This document shows, in pieces, positions 52,872-61,837 of a stretch of DNA of 64,000 nt. The stretch lies in contig NZ_JAFIBW010000001.1 of assembly GCF_017833295.1 (NCBI RefSeq), forward strand, positions 5,198,501 through 5,262,500, read 5' to 3'. The translations under genes and the position numbers were made by a program. Position 1 is the stretch's first letter; each line of letters opens with the position of its first letter. The notes below the pieces were generated by a model. The model saw only the letters and a program-made list of their open reading frames with translations. It had not been told where the DNA came from and did no database searches. The DNA is from Methylobacterium sp. PvR107. GTDB taxonomy: Bacteria; Pseudomonadota; Alphaproteobacteria; Rhizobiales; Beijerinckiaceae.

Positions 52872-54362
52872 ATGGATCGGGCGGCAAGCAACGGCACTGA
52901 CTTGCCGCGCGGTCAGGCGCAGCCCGACAGCGGGGCCGATGATCCGGTGCTGGCACCGATCGCGGATTTCCCGCGCATCGACCTGCGGGTCGGCGTCGAG
53001 TCCTGGGACAAGCGCCGGCAGGCCGGCAAGCGGATGCGCGGCGCCGTTTCCCATGCGGCCCAGGCCGCGCCCGCGTCCGATCCGGACCGCCCCGATCCGG
53101 TCGCGCTGATCGAGGCGGCGCACCGGGGACGGCAGCCGCACCTGATCCCGCTGCGGGTCGCCCGGATGGCGACGTCGCCCTTCGCGTTCCTGCGCGGCGC
53201 CGCGCACGTCATGGCCCGGGACCTCGCGCACGGGCCGCGCAGCGGCATCGACGTGGTGATGAACGGCGATGCGCACCCCGACAATTTCGGCCTGTTCGGC
53301 ACGCCCCAGCGCGACATCGTCCTCGACCTCAACGACTTCGACGAGGTCACGATCGGCCCCTGGGAATGGGACCTGAAGCGTCTCGCGGCCGGCATCGCGG
53401 TCGCCACCGGCGATGCCGGCGTCCCGGCCAGCGAGCGCCGCGCCGCCGTGAAGGAGGCGGTCACCGGCTATCAGCACACGATGCGGCGCCTCGCCCCCCA
53501 GGGCTCCCTCGACGTCTGGTACCAGACCACGCGGGCCGATGCGCCGCATCTCGCCGGAATCCGGATGGATGCCGAGGCCCGGGCGGTGGTCCGGCGCGCG
53601 GTGGACAAGGCCCGGCGGCGCAACAACCGCAGCCTGCTCGGCCAGCTCGCGGAGCGGCGCACCGACGGCAGCTGGCGCCTGCGTGCGGACCCGCCGATCC
53701 TGACGTCCGTGGACGACGCGACGCGGGACGGGATCGTGTCGGGTCTGGAGCGCTACGCCGAGACCCTGCCGCGCGAGCGGCGCTTCATGCTCGACCGCTA
53801 TCATGTCGTCGACGTCGCCCACCGCGTCGTCGGAGTCGGCAGCGTCGGGACCCGCGCCTACGTCGCGCTCCTGTTCGGCAATTCCGACGCGGACGCGCTC
53901 TTCCTCCAGGTCAAGGAAGCGGTCCGCCCGGCCCACGCGCCCTACCTGCCGGGCATGCCGGCGCCCTATGCCGGCCACGAAGGCGAGCGCGTGATCTACG
54001 GCCAGCGCCTGCTCCAGGCGGTGGGCGATCCGCTGCTCGGCTGGACCAGCATCGCGGGGCGGCCGTTCTACGTGCGCCAGATGAAGAACCTGAAGGGCGC
54101 GATCCCGCTGGCCCGCATGTCCGGCGCCCCGCTCATGACCTTCGCGTATGCCTACGGGGTCCTCCTCGCCCGAGCCCATGCCCGGACCGGCGACGCGGCG
54201 GCGATCACCGGCTATTGCGGCAGCGGCAAGCACCACGACCTCGGCGGCGCGATCGCCGATTGGGCCGCCGCCTACGCGGAGCGGAACGCGGCGGATTACG
54301 CGCTGTTTCGCGATGCCATCGCGAGCGGGCGGCTGGAGGCGGCCGAGGATCCGTGCCTGTGA
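52872..54362 (+). CDS. DUF2252 family protein
   Basis: This 496-residue soluble protein belongs to DUF2252. Recognisable segments are FAFLRGAAHVMARDLA (about 103), VVMNGDAHPDNFGLFGTPQR (about 125-144) and VLDLNDFDEVTIGPWEWDLK (about 149-168). The GDxHxxNF and DFD motifs resemble the catalytic loop and metal site of aminoglycoside-phosphotransferase/kinase-like folds. The proteins may therefore be small-molecule kinases, though none is characterised to my knowledge. YVRQMKNLKG lies near residue 397. It is divergent from the ThDP enzyme gene with a 261-base shared promoter region, and there is no operon partner. Confidence 0.9.
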   Translation: MDRAASNGTDLPRGQAQPDSGADDPVLAPIADFPRIDLRVGVESWDKRRQAGKRMRGAVSHAAQAAPASDPDRPDPVALIEAAHRGRQPHLIPLRVARMATSPFAFLRGAAHVMARDLAHGPRSGIDVVMNGDAHPDNFGLFGTPQRDIVLDLNDFDEVTIGPWEWDLKRLAAGIAVATGDAGVPASERRAAVKEAVTGYQHTMRRLAPQGSLDVWYQTTRADAPHLAGIRMDAEARAVVRRAVDKARRRNNRSLLGQLAERRTDGSWRLRADPPILTSVDDATRDGIVSGLERYAETLPRERRFMLDRYHVVDVAHRVVGVGSVGTRAYVALLFGNSDADALFLQVKEAVRPAHAPYLPGMPAPYAGHEGERVIYGQRLLQAVGDPLLGWTSIAGRPFYVRQMKNLKGAIPLARMSGAPLMTFAYAYGVLLARAHARTGDAAAITGYCGSGKHHDLGGAIADWAAAYAERNAADYALFRDAIASGRLEAAEDPCL

Positions 54363-54455
54363 GCGGATGTCGAGCAGGAGAATGCGAGCGGCAGCCGGGC
54401 GTCACGCGTGAGAGGATCCGTCTCCGTTCAGGCGACCTGCGGATGGTGGAGCGCG

Positions 54456-54570
54456 CCGTCATCCCGGGGCGCCGCAGGCGAGCCCCGGATCCGGAATCGC
54501 CGTTGGTGCAAGATGTTGGCGCGTCGGCGCCTGTGGATTCAGGCTCCGCTCCGTAGGCCCGGAACGATTT
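54456..54570. repeat. Dispersed two-hairpin intergenic repeat, copy 5
   Basis: GCCGTCATCCCGGGGCGCC continues as GCAGGCGAGCCCCGGATCC. The right end GGCTCCGCTCCGTAGGCCC is degraded. It lies between the convergent DUF2252 and LysR genes. Confidence 0.75.
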
Positions 54571-54633
54571 CGGGAAGCGGCTGCGGTGCATCGATACAGA
54601 CGAGGGTTCCGGTCGATCCGCTCCACCCGAACC

Positions 54634-55572
54634 TCAGAGGACGCCGAATTCCGCCGGCTCGTGCGCCAGCCGGACCAGCAGGTCCCGCAGCCAGCGGTGG
54701 GCCGGATCGCGGTCGTAGGAGGCGTGCCAGAGCATCGAGACCGCCACGTCGTCGAGCTGTACCGGAACCGGGCTGACGCTGAGCGCCAGGGCGCTGGCGA
54801 AGGATGTGGCGAGCCGGGCATGCATGGTGGCGATCACCGGCGCGGCGCGGACCAGGAACGGAACGACCAGGAAGCGCGGCGTCGTTACCGCGAGCGTCCG
54901 CGACCGGCCGATCAGGGCGAGCGCGTCGTCCACCACCCCGTGCGCGGTCTCGCGCAGGGAGGTGAGGACGTGGGGGAAGCGCAGGTAATCGTCGAGTCCG
55001 ATTGGCGGCTGAAGCCCGATCAGCGCGGCGTTGAACAGGACCACGTAGCTGTCACGGTAGAGAAGCCGCTGCTTGTGGTGGATCTGTCCTTCCGAGAACA
55101 ACCCGATCGCGAGGTCGACCCGGTCGGCGTCCAGCTCGTCGAGGATCCGCGCCCGGTCGACGGAGCGCAGCAGCAGTCGGATGCCGGGCGCCTCCCGGCG
55201 GAGTTCCGCGATCAGGCGGGGCCCGAGCAGCACCTCGACGCTGTCGGGGAGGCTGATGGTGAAGCTGCGCGCAACGGTTTTCGGATCGAACCGCTCTTCC
55301 CGGTGCACCAGCGCCTGGACCTGCCGGAGGGTGGCACGCAGGGGCTCGGCGATCTTGAGCGCGCGCGGCGTCGGGCGCATCCCGTCGGGGGCGCGGGTCA
55401 GGAGCTCGTCGTCGAACAGGCGGCGCAGGCGGGCGAGGCTCGAACTCATCGCCGATTGGCCGATGCCGACCCGGGCGGCCGCCCGCGTGACGCTGCGCTC
55501 GTCGAGCAGGGCGTCGAGGGCGACCAGCAGGTTCAGGTCGATCCGGGTGAGGTCGATATGGTCGATGGCCAC
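54634..55572 (-). CDS. LysR family transcriptional regulator
   Basis: This 312-residue protein has the winged-helix start DLNLLVALDALLDERSVTRA (about 9-28), AARVGIGQSAMSSSLARLRR and the LTRAPDGMRPTPRAL wing. The effector domain (about 92-300) is of the NodD/PcaQ-like type. The GTG at 55572 is chosen because family proteins begin about ten residues before the helix. Further-upstream starts add low-quality Arg/Pro-rich sequence. No divergent target gene is adjacent (an unusual 1.2 kb empty region lies upstream), so its regulon is unclear. Confidence 0.9.
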   Translation of the reverse strand: MAIDHIDLTRIDLNLLVALDALLDERSVTRAAARVGIGQSAMSSSLARLRRLFDDELLTRAPDGMRPTPRALKIAEPLRATLRQVQALVHREERFDPKTVARSFTISLPDSVEVLLGPRLIAELRREAPGIRLLLRSVDRARILDELDADRVDLAIGLFSEGQIHHKQRLLYRDSYVVLFNAALIGLQPPIGLDDYLRFPHVLTSLRETAHGVVDDALALIGRSRTLAVTTPRFLVVPFLVRAAPVIATMHARLATSFASALALSVSPVPVQLDDVAVSMLWHASYDRDPAHRWLRDLLVRLAHEPAEFGVL

Positions 55573-55688
55573 GCGCGCTGCGATCGATGAGGGCTCGGAC
55601 GCCCGACATAGCAGACGCGGCCGCCCGCATCTCCAGATCGGGAAACGGCGCGATCCTCGTTCTGGGGGGATCGTTGCCGCCGCGTCCC

Positions 55689-55832
55689 CCGTCATCCCGG
55701 GGCCACACAGCGGAACCCGGGATCCGGAGCCGACGGCGGCGCGCTATCCCGGCGCGGCGGCGGCGCTCGGCGGCCCGCTTCCGGCGTGCCCCCGCAGGTC
55801 CGGGCCCGCCTGCGGCGCCCCGGAACGACGAT
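55689..55832. repeat. Dispersed two-hairpin intergenic repeat, copy 6
   Basis: CCGTCATCCCGGGGCCACAC is followed by AGCGGAACCCGGGATCC. The right arm is GGTCCGGGCCCGCCTGCGGC then GCCCCGGAACGACG. It begins 117 bases upstream of the LysR start. Confidence 0.75.
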
Positions 55833-56506
55833 GCGGGGCGTGATCCACACGGGCTGCACGGCGACGGGCACGACCGCCCCTTGACAATATTCCTATTCTG
55901 TGCTTCCTAGCCGCACCTGCCCACGGCGGTTCGGGAGCGATCCCGGGGCGTCCTTCATGGGTCCCGTGCGGTGGCTGACCGGGCGGGTCCGGGGGTGGGG
56001 CGGCGCCCGCGTCGGTGGCTCTCAGCCGCCATCGCCCCGGGCGGCGTGCCCGGTACGGGGCGTGTCTCGGTGGCGGGCGTGAGACCGGGCGGCCCTTGGC
56101 CCGGCGGGGGCGGAAATGCCCCCGCGCCGACCCGCCTCTGGGCCGACCCTACGCATCCTGCGGATCCGCCCACGACGAGGCGGGCGAACGGCTGGAAGGC
56201 CACGGAGAGTGATAGCGGGTTCCGGAGGCGCGTGCGCCTCGCCTGAGACCGCTTGGCAGGCCGGCGCAGGACCGGGACGTCGCACAGACGCCGCGACGAG
56301 AAAGACGGCACCGGCCGGGGACCATGCCCGGCCGATGCCGCGGGCGCCGCGGGGATCGGATCCCGCGCGTTGACTGGCCGACACCTGGGTTCCCGCGGCG
56401 TCCCGCGTCCCCTGTGGTCGCTTCTTGGGCCATGCCCCCGGCGCCCAACGGCGCGCGGGGATGATCGCGCATGGCGGGAGGGGCCCTGCCGGTTCCGCCA
56501 CCCGCG

Positions 56507-56651
56507 CCGTCGTTCCGGGGCGCCGCAGGCGGGCCCGGACCCGGACGGGCAGGCCGGAGGCGGGCAACCCAGAGAAGCCGGCGGTGCACGCCCTTGCCGC
56601 CTCGGCGGGTCTGGATCCGGGCCCCGCTGCGCGGCCCCGGGAAGACGGGGC
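56507..56651. repeat. Dispersed two-hairpin intergenic repeat, copy 7
   Basis: GCCGTCGTTCCGGGGCGCCG continues as CAGGCGGGCCCGGACCC. The right arm is GGGCCCCGCTGCGCGGCCCC then GGGAAGACGG. It precedes the 3' end of the GMC gene. Confidence 0.75.
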
Positions 56652-56741
56652 GGAGAGGGGCGGGCGAGGACGATGAGGCGTGTCAGCAGACGGCTCGGGC
56701 ACCCCGACGGACCGGACCGTGCCGGCTTACCCCGGCAGCGA

Positions 56742-58385
56742 TCATGCCGGAACCGGCTCGCGCGGCTCGGTGTGATCGAACAGGCGGGGCGGCGGGATCT
56801 CGTCTCGGGCGCCCATCCGCTGGACGAGATGATCGGCCACCCGCAGGGCGTTGGCGATGATCGTCAAGGTCGGATTCACGGCGCCGACCGACGGGAAGAA
56901 GCTGGCGTCGGTCACGTACAGATTGTCGAGCTCGTGCGCCTTGCAGTTGCGGTCGAGGACCGCGTTCGCCGCATCGTCGCCGAACCGAAGCGTTCCGGCC
57001 TGGTGTGCGGTGCCGCCGATCGGGATGTTCTTGCCGAGATAGAGCGAGCGGTCGAACAGGTGAGGATGGATGTCGGTGAAGGTGCAAATCTCCTGCAGCT
57101 TGTGCCGAAGCCGCTTGTGCGCCTCGACGTTGGTCTCCGTGAGATCGAGATGGACCTTGCCGTCGCGGTAGAAGACCCGGTTCTGGGCCAGAGGGATGTC
57201 TTCCGAGGTGAGCCAGAAATCCACCGAGTGCTTGGCGAGCCAGTCGAACGGCTTGTTGGGAAACCATTGCAGGAAGCCCGGCAGGCCCTCGCCATGGATC
57301 TGGGCGCCGTCGGATTTGCCGACCATCTGGATGTGCCCGAGCGGAAAGGCCCAATCGTCCTTCGGATCCGGGTCGCCGAAATAGAAGTCGTTGAGCCCCA
57401 AGGTCTTCTGGAAACGGGTCGGGTTCGGCGTCTTCGAGAGCGCCAGCACAGTCGAGTTGTTGTGGCGCATGTAATTGCGCCCGACCTGATCCGAGCCGTT
57501 GGCAAGGCCGTTCGGGTGCCGGTCGCTCGCCGAGCGCAGCAGCAGCAGGGCCGACGAGAGCGCGCCGCAGGCCACCACGACGATGTCGGCGGAGGCCTCG
57601 AAGGGATCGCCGTCCCGGGTGCCGACGACGCCCGTCACCGCACGGCCCGACGGGTCCGTGACGAGACGCTCGATATAGGTCCGGGTGAGGAGCGTGAGGT
57701 TCGGGCAGTCCCGCAGGGCGGGATCGACCACCATGGTCTGCGCGTCCGACTTGCCGTTGGTCGGACAGGGGAAGCCGTCGAAGGACTCGCACTTGATGCA
57801 GGGCGAGGTCGAGACCGCCCGCCCGTCCTTCTCGACGAGCCGCACGCCAACCGGCAGGTGGAACGGGTGGTGGCCGGCCTGCTTCAGATCGTCGAAAAGC
57901 TCCTGGATCCGCGGCTCGTGCGAGACCGGCGGATGGGCGTAGGGCCTGTTCGACCAGGGCTCGGTGGGGTCCTCGCCGCGCAGGCCGTGGACGTGGAACA
58001 GCTCCTCGGCGGCCTGATAATACGGCTCGAACTCGTCGTAGCCGACCGGCCAGGCCGGCGCGATGCCGTCCTGGTGGCGGATCTCGGCGAAGTCCTGCTC
58101 ACGCAGGCGGAACAGGACCGAGCCGTAGAACTTCGAGTTGCCGCCGACGTAGTAGTGGAGCCCCGGATGGAAGCTGCTGCCGTCCGAGGAGTACCAAGTC
58201 TCCTTGGCCTGGTAGTACCCGTCGACGATCACGGCTTGGCTGTCCCAGTTCCGCGGCTCGCGCAAGAGGTAGTCGCCGCGCTCGATCAGCAGGATGCGTT
58301 TGCCGGTCTGGGCCAGGCGCCACGCCATCGTGCCGCCGCCCGGGCCCGACCCGACGATGATGACGTCATAGTGCTCGCCGGGCAT
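56742..58385 (-). CDS. GMC family oxidoreductase
   Basis: This 547-residue FAD enzyme has the dinucleotide loop YDVIIVGSGPGGGTMAWRLA (about 6-25) and YYVGGNSKFYGSVLFRLR (about 80). The C-terminal active site contains GTAHQAGTLRFG (His about 470) and FPSVGAVNPTLTIIANALR (Asn about 520). SPCIKCESFDGFPCPTNGKS contains a cysteine cluster typical of the subgroup that oxidises sugars or alcohols with a cytochrome or quinone acceptor. No signal peptide and no cytochrome partner gene are visible. The ATG at 58385 has GGAG seven bases upstream. It is divergent from the hybrid histidine kinase (207-base gap). Substrate unknown. Confidence 0.9.
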   Translation of the reverse strand: MPGEHYDVIIVGSGPGGGTMAWRLAQTGKRILLIERGDYLLREPRNWDSQAVIVDGYYQAKETWYSSDGSSFHPGLHYYVGGNSKFYGSVLFRLREQDFAEIRHQDGIAPAWPVGYDEFEPYYQAAEELFHVHGLRGEDPTEPWSNRPYAHPPVSHEPRIQELFDDLKQAGHHPFHLPVGVRLVEKDGRAVSTSPCIKCESFDGFPCPTNGKSDAQTMVVDPALRDCPNLTLLTRTYIERLVTDPSGRAVTGVVGTRDGDPFEASADIVVVACGALSSALLLLRSASDRHPNGLANGSDQVGRNYMRHNNSTVLALSKTPNPTRFQKTLGLNDFYFGDPDPKDDWAFPLGHIQMVGKSDGAQIHGEGLPGFLQWFPNKPFDWLAKHSVDFWLTSEDIPLAQNRVFYRDGKVHLDLTETNVEAHKRLRHKLQEICTFTDIHPHLFDRSLYLGKNIPIGGTAHQAGTLRFGDDAANAVLDRNCKAHELDNLYVTDASFFPSVGAVNPTLTIIANALRVADHLVQRMGARDEIPPPRLFDHTEPREPVPA

Positions 58386-58592
58386 GTGCGGTCTCCGTCC
58401 GGGATTTCGTCCTGGCAAGCAACTCGCGAGCCGCGGTTCGGATCGCGCTGCGGCGGCGTTTCCGGCCGGTGCAGGGCAAGCTGCGCCGCATTCGGCGAAT
58501 GCCGCAACCGCCGATTAAGCGCCTTTCCCAACGCCGCCTTCAGCTTCGCCTGCGATCCTGCACTGAACCGGCCTGCCGCCGGGGAGGCACGG

Positions 58593-60632
58593 ATGATCAA
58601 GGATATCGCGCTCGCCCTGGCACTCCTGCTCGCCGCGGCCCTTGCATGGGGGCGCTGGCGCGCGCACGGCGTCCCCGCCGACGACAACGAGGCCGAGCGG
58701 ATGCACGACCGCCTCTGGCGGATCAGCGAGAGCGAGGACCGCTATCGCGCTTTGGTGGCGGCAACCACGGAGGTCATCGTCCAGCGGGACGCGAGCGGCC
58801 GCATCACCTACGCCAACGCGGATTTCGCCCGTCTCCTCGGCCGCGAGCCCATCGCGCTGCTCGGCTCGCAGATCGACCTGGAAATCCTGGACCGCGGCAC
58901 GGTCGAGGTCGGAGAGGACGGCGTGCGCCGCATGGAGGCGCAGGTCCGCTCGGTCGACGGACGGGTCCGCTGGTTCGCCTTCGTGGAGATGCCGGTGGCG
59001 CACGGCGACGCCATGCACTGGCTGCGCGCCGGGCGGGATGTGACGGCCCGTGTCGAGGCGGTCCGCAGCCGCGATGCCGCCCTGGAGAAGGCCGAGGCGG
59101 CGAGCGTCGCGAAATCGCGCTTCCTGGCCACCATCAGCCACGAGATGCGCACGCCGCTCAACGGCATCCTGGGGATGGCCGATCTCGTCCTCGGGACCGA
59201 TCTCGATCCGGAGCAGCGCACCTACGTGGAGGCCGTGCGGACCAGCGGCCAGGCGCTGCTCGGCCTGATTGACGGCGTGCTCGACTTCTCGCGGATCGAG
59301 GCCGGCCGCCTGGATCTCGCGGCCGAGCCCTTCGACCTGCCGGCGCTCGCCGAGGGCGTGGTCGAGCTGCTGGCGCCCCGCGCCCAGGACAAGGGCATCG
59401 AGATCGCCCTCGACGTCGCCGAGGACGTACCCCTGAGCCTGCTGGGCGATGCCGACCGGGTGCGGCAGATCCTGATCAACCTCGCCGGCAACGCCATCAA
59501 ATTCACGGAGCACGGCGGCGTCGGCGTGAGCCTGACCTTCGCGCGCTCCGAGGCGGGTGACGGAGAGGTGCTGATCGCGGTGTCGGATACCGGCCCGGGC
59601 ATCCCGGAGGATCGGCTGCCGATCCTGTTCGAGGAGTTCGAGCAGGGTGACGGCAGCGCCAGCCGCAGCCACGAGGGGACCGGGCTGGGCCTTGCCATCA
59701 CCCGGCGTCTCGTGACCCGGATGGGCGGTCGCGTCGAGGCGGAATCGCGGTTGGGGCGAGGCTCGATCTTCCGGGTGGCGCTGCCGCTGCCGGAAGTGCC
59801 CGACGGCCAGCTGCGTCGGCGCAGGTCCGCGATGCGCCTGAACGCCCAGCGCTGCCTGATCGTGGCCGATTCACCGTATCAGGCGCCTTATCTCGCCCGC
59901 AGCCTGTCCCGGGCCGGCGCCGCGACCGTGATCGTGGACAGCCTGGAATCCGGCCTCGACGCGCTGGCGGGGGCGGCCTTCGACGTCGTGCTGGCGGATC
60001 GGGCGCTCGGGGACGCGGCGGTGCGGCAGATCGCCGATGCCGCGCGCGCCTGCGGCGTGCGCTGCAGCCTCGTGCTGCTGTCGCCCTTCGACCGGCGCGG
60101 CTTCGGTGCGCCGGGCGCTGCGGGCTTCGACGGATACCTGATCAAGCCTGTCCGGGCGCGATCCCTGTTCGAGCGCCTGCTCGCGCTTCCCGCCGCGTCG
60201 GAGGCCGCCCCCGTACCCGCCGCGCCGGCGTTGCGCTCCGGTGCCGGATTGCGGATCCTGCTGGCCGAAGACAATCCGATCAACGCCCTCTTGGCGACCC
60301 GGGCGCTGGAGCGGCTCGGCGCCGAGGTCGTCCACGCGATGGACGGTGTGCAGGCGCTGGAATGCCTGAACGCCGACGGGCCCTTCGACCTCGCGCTGAT
60401 CGACGTGCGGATGCCACGCCTCGACGGTCACGAGACCGCCCGTCGGATTCGCGCCGCCGAAGGCGAATCGCCCGACGGCCGTCGGCTCCATCTCGTCGCC
60501 CTCACGGCGAATGCCGGCCCGGAGGACGAGCGCGCCGCCCGGGAGGCGGGGTTCGACGGCTTCCTGGCCAAGCCGCTCAACGTGAAGCTGCTTCCGGCCC
60601 TGCTGGAACGCCGGACGGCGCGCGCCGCCTGA
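58593..60632 (+). CDS. Hybrid histidine kinase with PAS and two receiver domains
   Basis: This 679-residue protein has one N-terminal membrane segment (about 5-20) and a PAS domain (about 45-165, with [20 protein letters not shown]). The HisKA domain is [20 protein letters not shown], with the phosphorylated His about 183. The HATPase is complete ([24 protein letters not shown] and [12 protein letters not shown]). Then come a first receiver (about 415-530) and a second (about 553-670, phosphoacceptor Asp about 604). The first receiver starts LIVADSP, lacking one of the paired acidic residues, so it may be inactive. The second is canonical ([22 protein letters not shown]). GGGGAGG precedes the ATG. 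No output regulator is adjacent. Confidence 0.92.
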   Translation: MIKDIALALALLLAAALAWGRWRAHGVPADDNEAERMHDRLWRISESEDRYRALVAATTEVIVQRDASGRITYANADFARLLGREPIALLGSQIDLEILDRGTVEVGEDGVRRMEAQVRSVDGRVRWFAFVEMPVAHGDAMHWLRAGRDVTARVEAVRSRDAALEKAEAASVAKSRFLATISHEMRTPLNGILGMADLVLGTDLDPEQRTYVEAVRTSGQALLGLIDGVLDFSRIEAGRLDLAAEPFDLPALAEGVVELLAPRAQDKGIEIALDVAEDVPLSLLGDADRVRQILINLAGNAIKFTEHGGVGVSLTFARSEAGDGEVLIAVSDTGPGIPEDRLPILFEEFEQGDGSASRSHEGTGLGLAITRRLVTRMGGRVEAESRLGRGSIFRVALPLPEVPDGQLRRRRSAMRLNAQRCLIVADSPYQAPYLARSLSRAGAATVIVDSLESGLDALAGAAFDVVLADRALGDAAVRQIADAARACGVRCSLVLLSPFDRRGFGAPGAAGFDGYLIKPVRARSLFERLLALPAASEAAPVPAAPALRSGAGLRILLAEDNPINALLATRALERLGAEVVHAMDGVQALECLNADGPFDLALIDVRMPRLDGHETARRIRAAEGESPDGRRLHLVALTANAGPEDERAAREAGFDGFLAKPLNVKLLPALLERRTARAA

Positions 60633-60680
60633 CGGTTCCCGCGTTGACAGCGGGGCCCGCACCGCGCCAACAGGATTTCC

Positions 60681-60962
60681 ATGTCGACAGCCACAGCTCC
60701 GTCGCCCGCACCGCGCTCCTCGAGCGGCGCGCTCGCCGCGTGGGGAACGGCAATTCTCGTGATCGCGACCGTACTCCTCGGCGCGCTCCTGCCCGCCCGG
60801 CACGCACCGGCGCCGCGCTCGGTCGCCGAGGATCCGGCCTGCCTTGAATGGAGCGACGGTTGCACGGTCTGCCAGCGCCTCCCTGAGGGGCCGGCCTGCT
60901 CGCTTCCCGGGATCGCCTGCCAGCCCGCGGCCCCGCATTGCCTGCGGCACAAAGACGGGTGA
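60681..60962 (+). CDS. Small membrane-anchored Cys-rich protein
   Basis: This 93-residue protein has one N-terminal membrane segment (LAAWGTAILVIATVLLGALL, about 18-37) and a periplasmic tail with six Cys (ACLEWSDGCTVCQR, then PACSLPGIACQP and HCLR). The even number suggests disulfides or metal binding. The pattern, with a CxxC, is not one I can name. Its stop overlaps the gluQ start (GTGA), which implies translational coupling. Confidence 0.6.
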   Translation: MSTATAPSPAPRSSSGALAAWGTAILVIATVLLGALLPARHAPAPRSVAEDPACLEWSDGCTVCQRLPEGPACSLPGIACQPAAPHCLRHKDG

Positions 60963-61822
60963 GGTCCGAAACACCGATCCTTCGCTTCGCACCGAGCCCG
61001 AACGGGCGTCTCCATCTCGGCCACGCCTATTCGGCGCTGCTCAACGCCGATCTCGCCGCCCGGATGGGCGGCGTGTGCCGCCTGCGGATCGAGGACATCG
61101 ATCCACAGCGCTCGAAGCCCGAGTTGATCGCCGCGATCGTCGCCGACCTCGCATGGCTCGAGCTGACCTATCCGGAGCCGGTCCGGCGTCAGTCGCAGCA
61201 TATGGGTTCCTACCAGACCGCGCTCGATCGCTTGGTCGCCCGAGGCCTAGCCTATCCCTGCTTCTGCTCGCGCGGGCAGATCCGGGCCCGGATCGCGGCC
61301 GGTAGCGAGATTCCGTGCGACCCAGACGGCGTTCCGCTCTATCCCGGGACCTGCCGCACGCTCGAAGTCGGGCTCGTGGCCGACCGCCTCGCCCGCGGCG
61401 AGCCGCATACCTGGCGCCTCGACATGGCGGCCGCGCTGCGGGAGATGCCCGGGCCCTATGGCTACTGCGCCTTCGCTGAGGACGGCACCTCTCAGGTTGC
61501 CGCCGAACCGGCCCGCTGGGGTGATGCGGTGATCGCGCGGCGCGACGTGCCGACGAGCTATCACCTGTCCGTGGTCCACGACGACGCGGAGGAGGGGGTC
61601 ACACACGTCGTCCGCGGCCGCGACCTGGAGGCCGCCACGGATCTTCACGTGCTGCTGCAGCGCCTGCTCGGCCTTCCCGTGCCGTATTACCGGCATCACC
61701 CGCTGCTTCTCGACTCCGCCGGGGAGAAACTCGCCAAGTCGCGCGGCTCGCAATCGCTCGCGGACCTCCGCGCTTCGGGCGTCACACCCGGGGCGATCCG
61801 CGCACGGCTCGGCTTCAGCTGA
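60959..61822 (+). CDS. gluQ: Glutamyl-Q tRNA(Asp) synthetase
   Basis: This 287-residue protein is a shortened glutamyl-tRNA synthetase without the anticodon-binding domain. It attaches glutamate to queuosine at position 34 of tRNA-Asp. The ATP site HLGH is at residues 19-22 and the KMSKS counterpart is EKLAKSRGS (Lys about 257). A zinc site CFCSRGQ (about 100) with YPGTCR (about 133) is present, as in other GluQ proteins. GTG at 60959 is chosen because it overlaps the preceding stop and matches the family start. An upstream TTG at 60938 is possible. Confidence 0.93.
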   Translation: MRSETPILRFAPSPNGRLHLGHAYSALLNADLAARMGGVCRLRIEDIDPQRSKPELIAAIVADLAWLELTYPEPVRRQSQHMGSYQTALDRLVARGLAYPCFCSRGQIRARIAAGSEIPCDPDGVPLYPGTCRTLEVGLVADRLARGEPHTWRLDMAAALREMPGPYGYCAFAEDGTSQVAAEPARWGDAVIARRDVPTSYHLSVVHDDAEEGVTHVVRGRDLEAATDLHVLLQRLLGLPVPYYRHHPLLLDSAGEKLAKSRGSQSLADLRASGVTPGAIRARLGFS

Positions 61823-61837
61823 TCCAGGCGCGACGCC

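Larger units (their letters stand above)
55573..56741. other. 1.2 kb region without a gene
   Basis: This is the longest gene-free stretch of the window. It contains repeat copies 6 and 7. Between them (about 55920-56480) is very GC-rich sequence with several short palindromes, for example GGCGGGGGCGG / CCCCCGCGCC near 56103-56140. Open frames here are Arg/Gly/Pro-rich and none has a convincing start. TTGACA at 55881 with AT-rich sequence after it could be a promoter remnant. It reads as decayed sequence or a repeat sink. Confidence 0.5.

Noticed and set aside
55881..55910. TTGACA followed by AT-rich sequence as a promoter
   Set aside because: No -10 hexamer at proper spacing and no gene downstream on the plus strand for more than 2.6 kb.
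56253..60632. A 1459-codon plus-strand frame that would fuse extra sequence to the hybrid kinase
   Set aside because: The first 780 codons are antisense to the GMC gene and low quality. The kinase has its own ATG with a GGGGAGG site at 58593.
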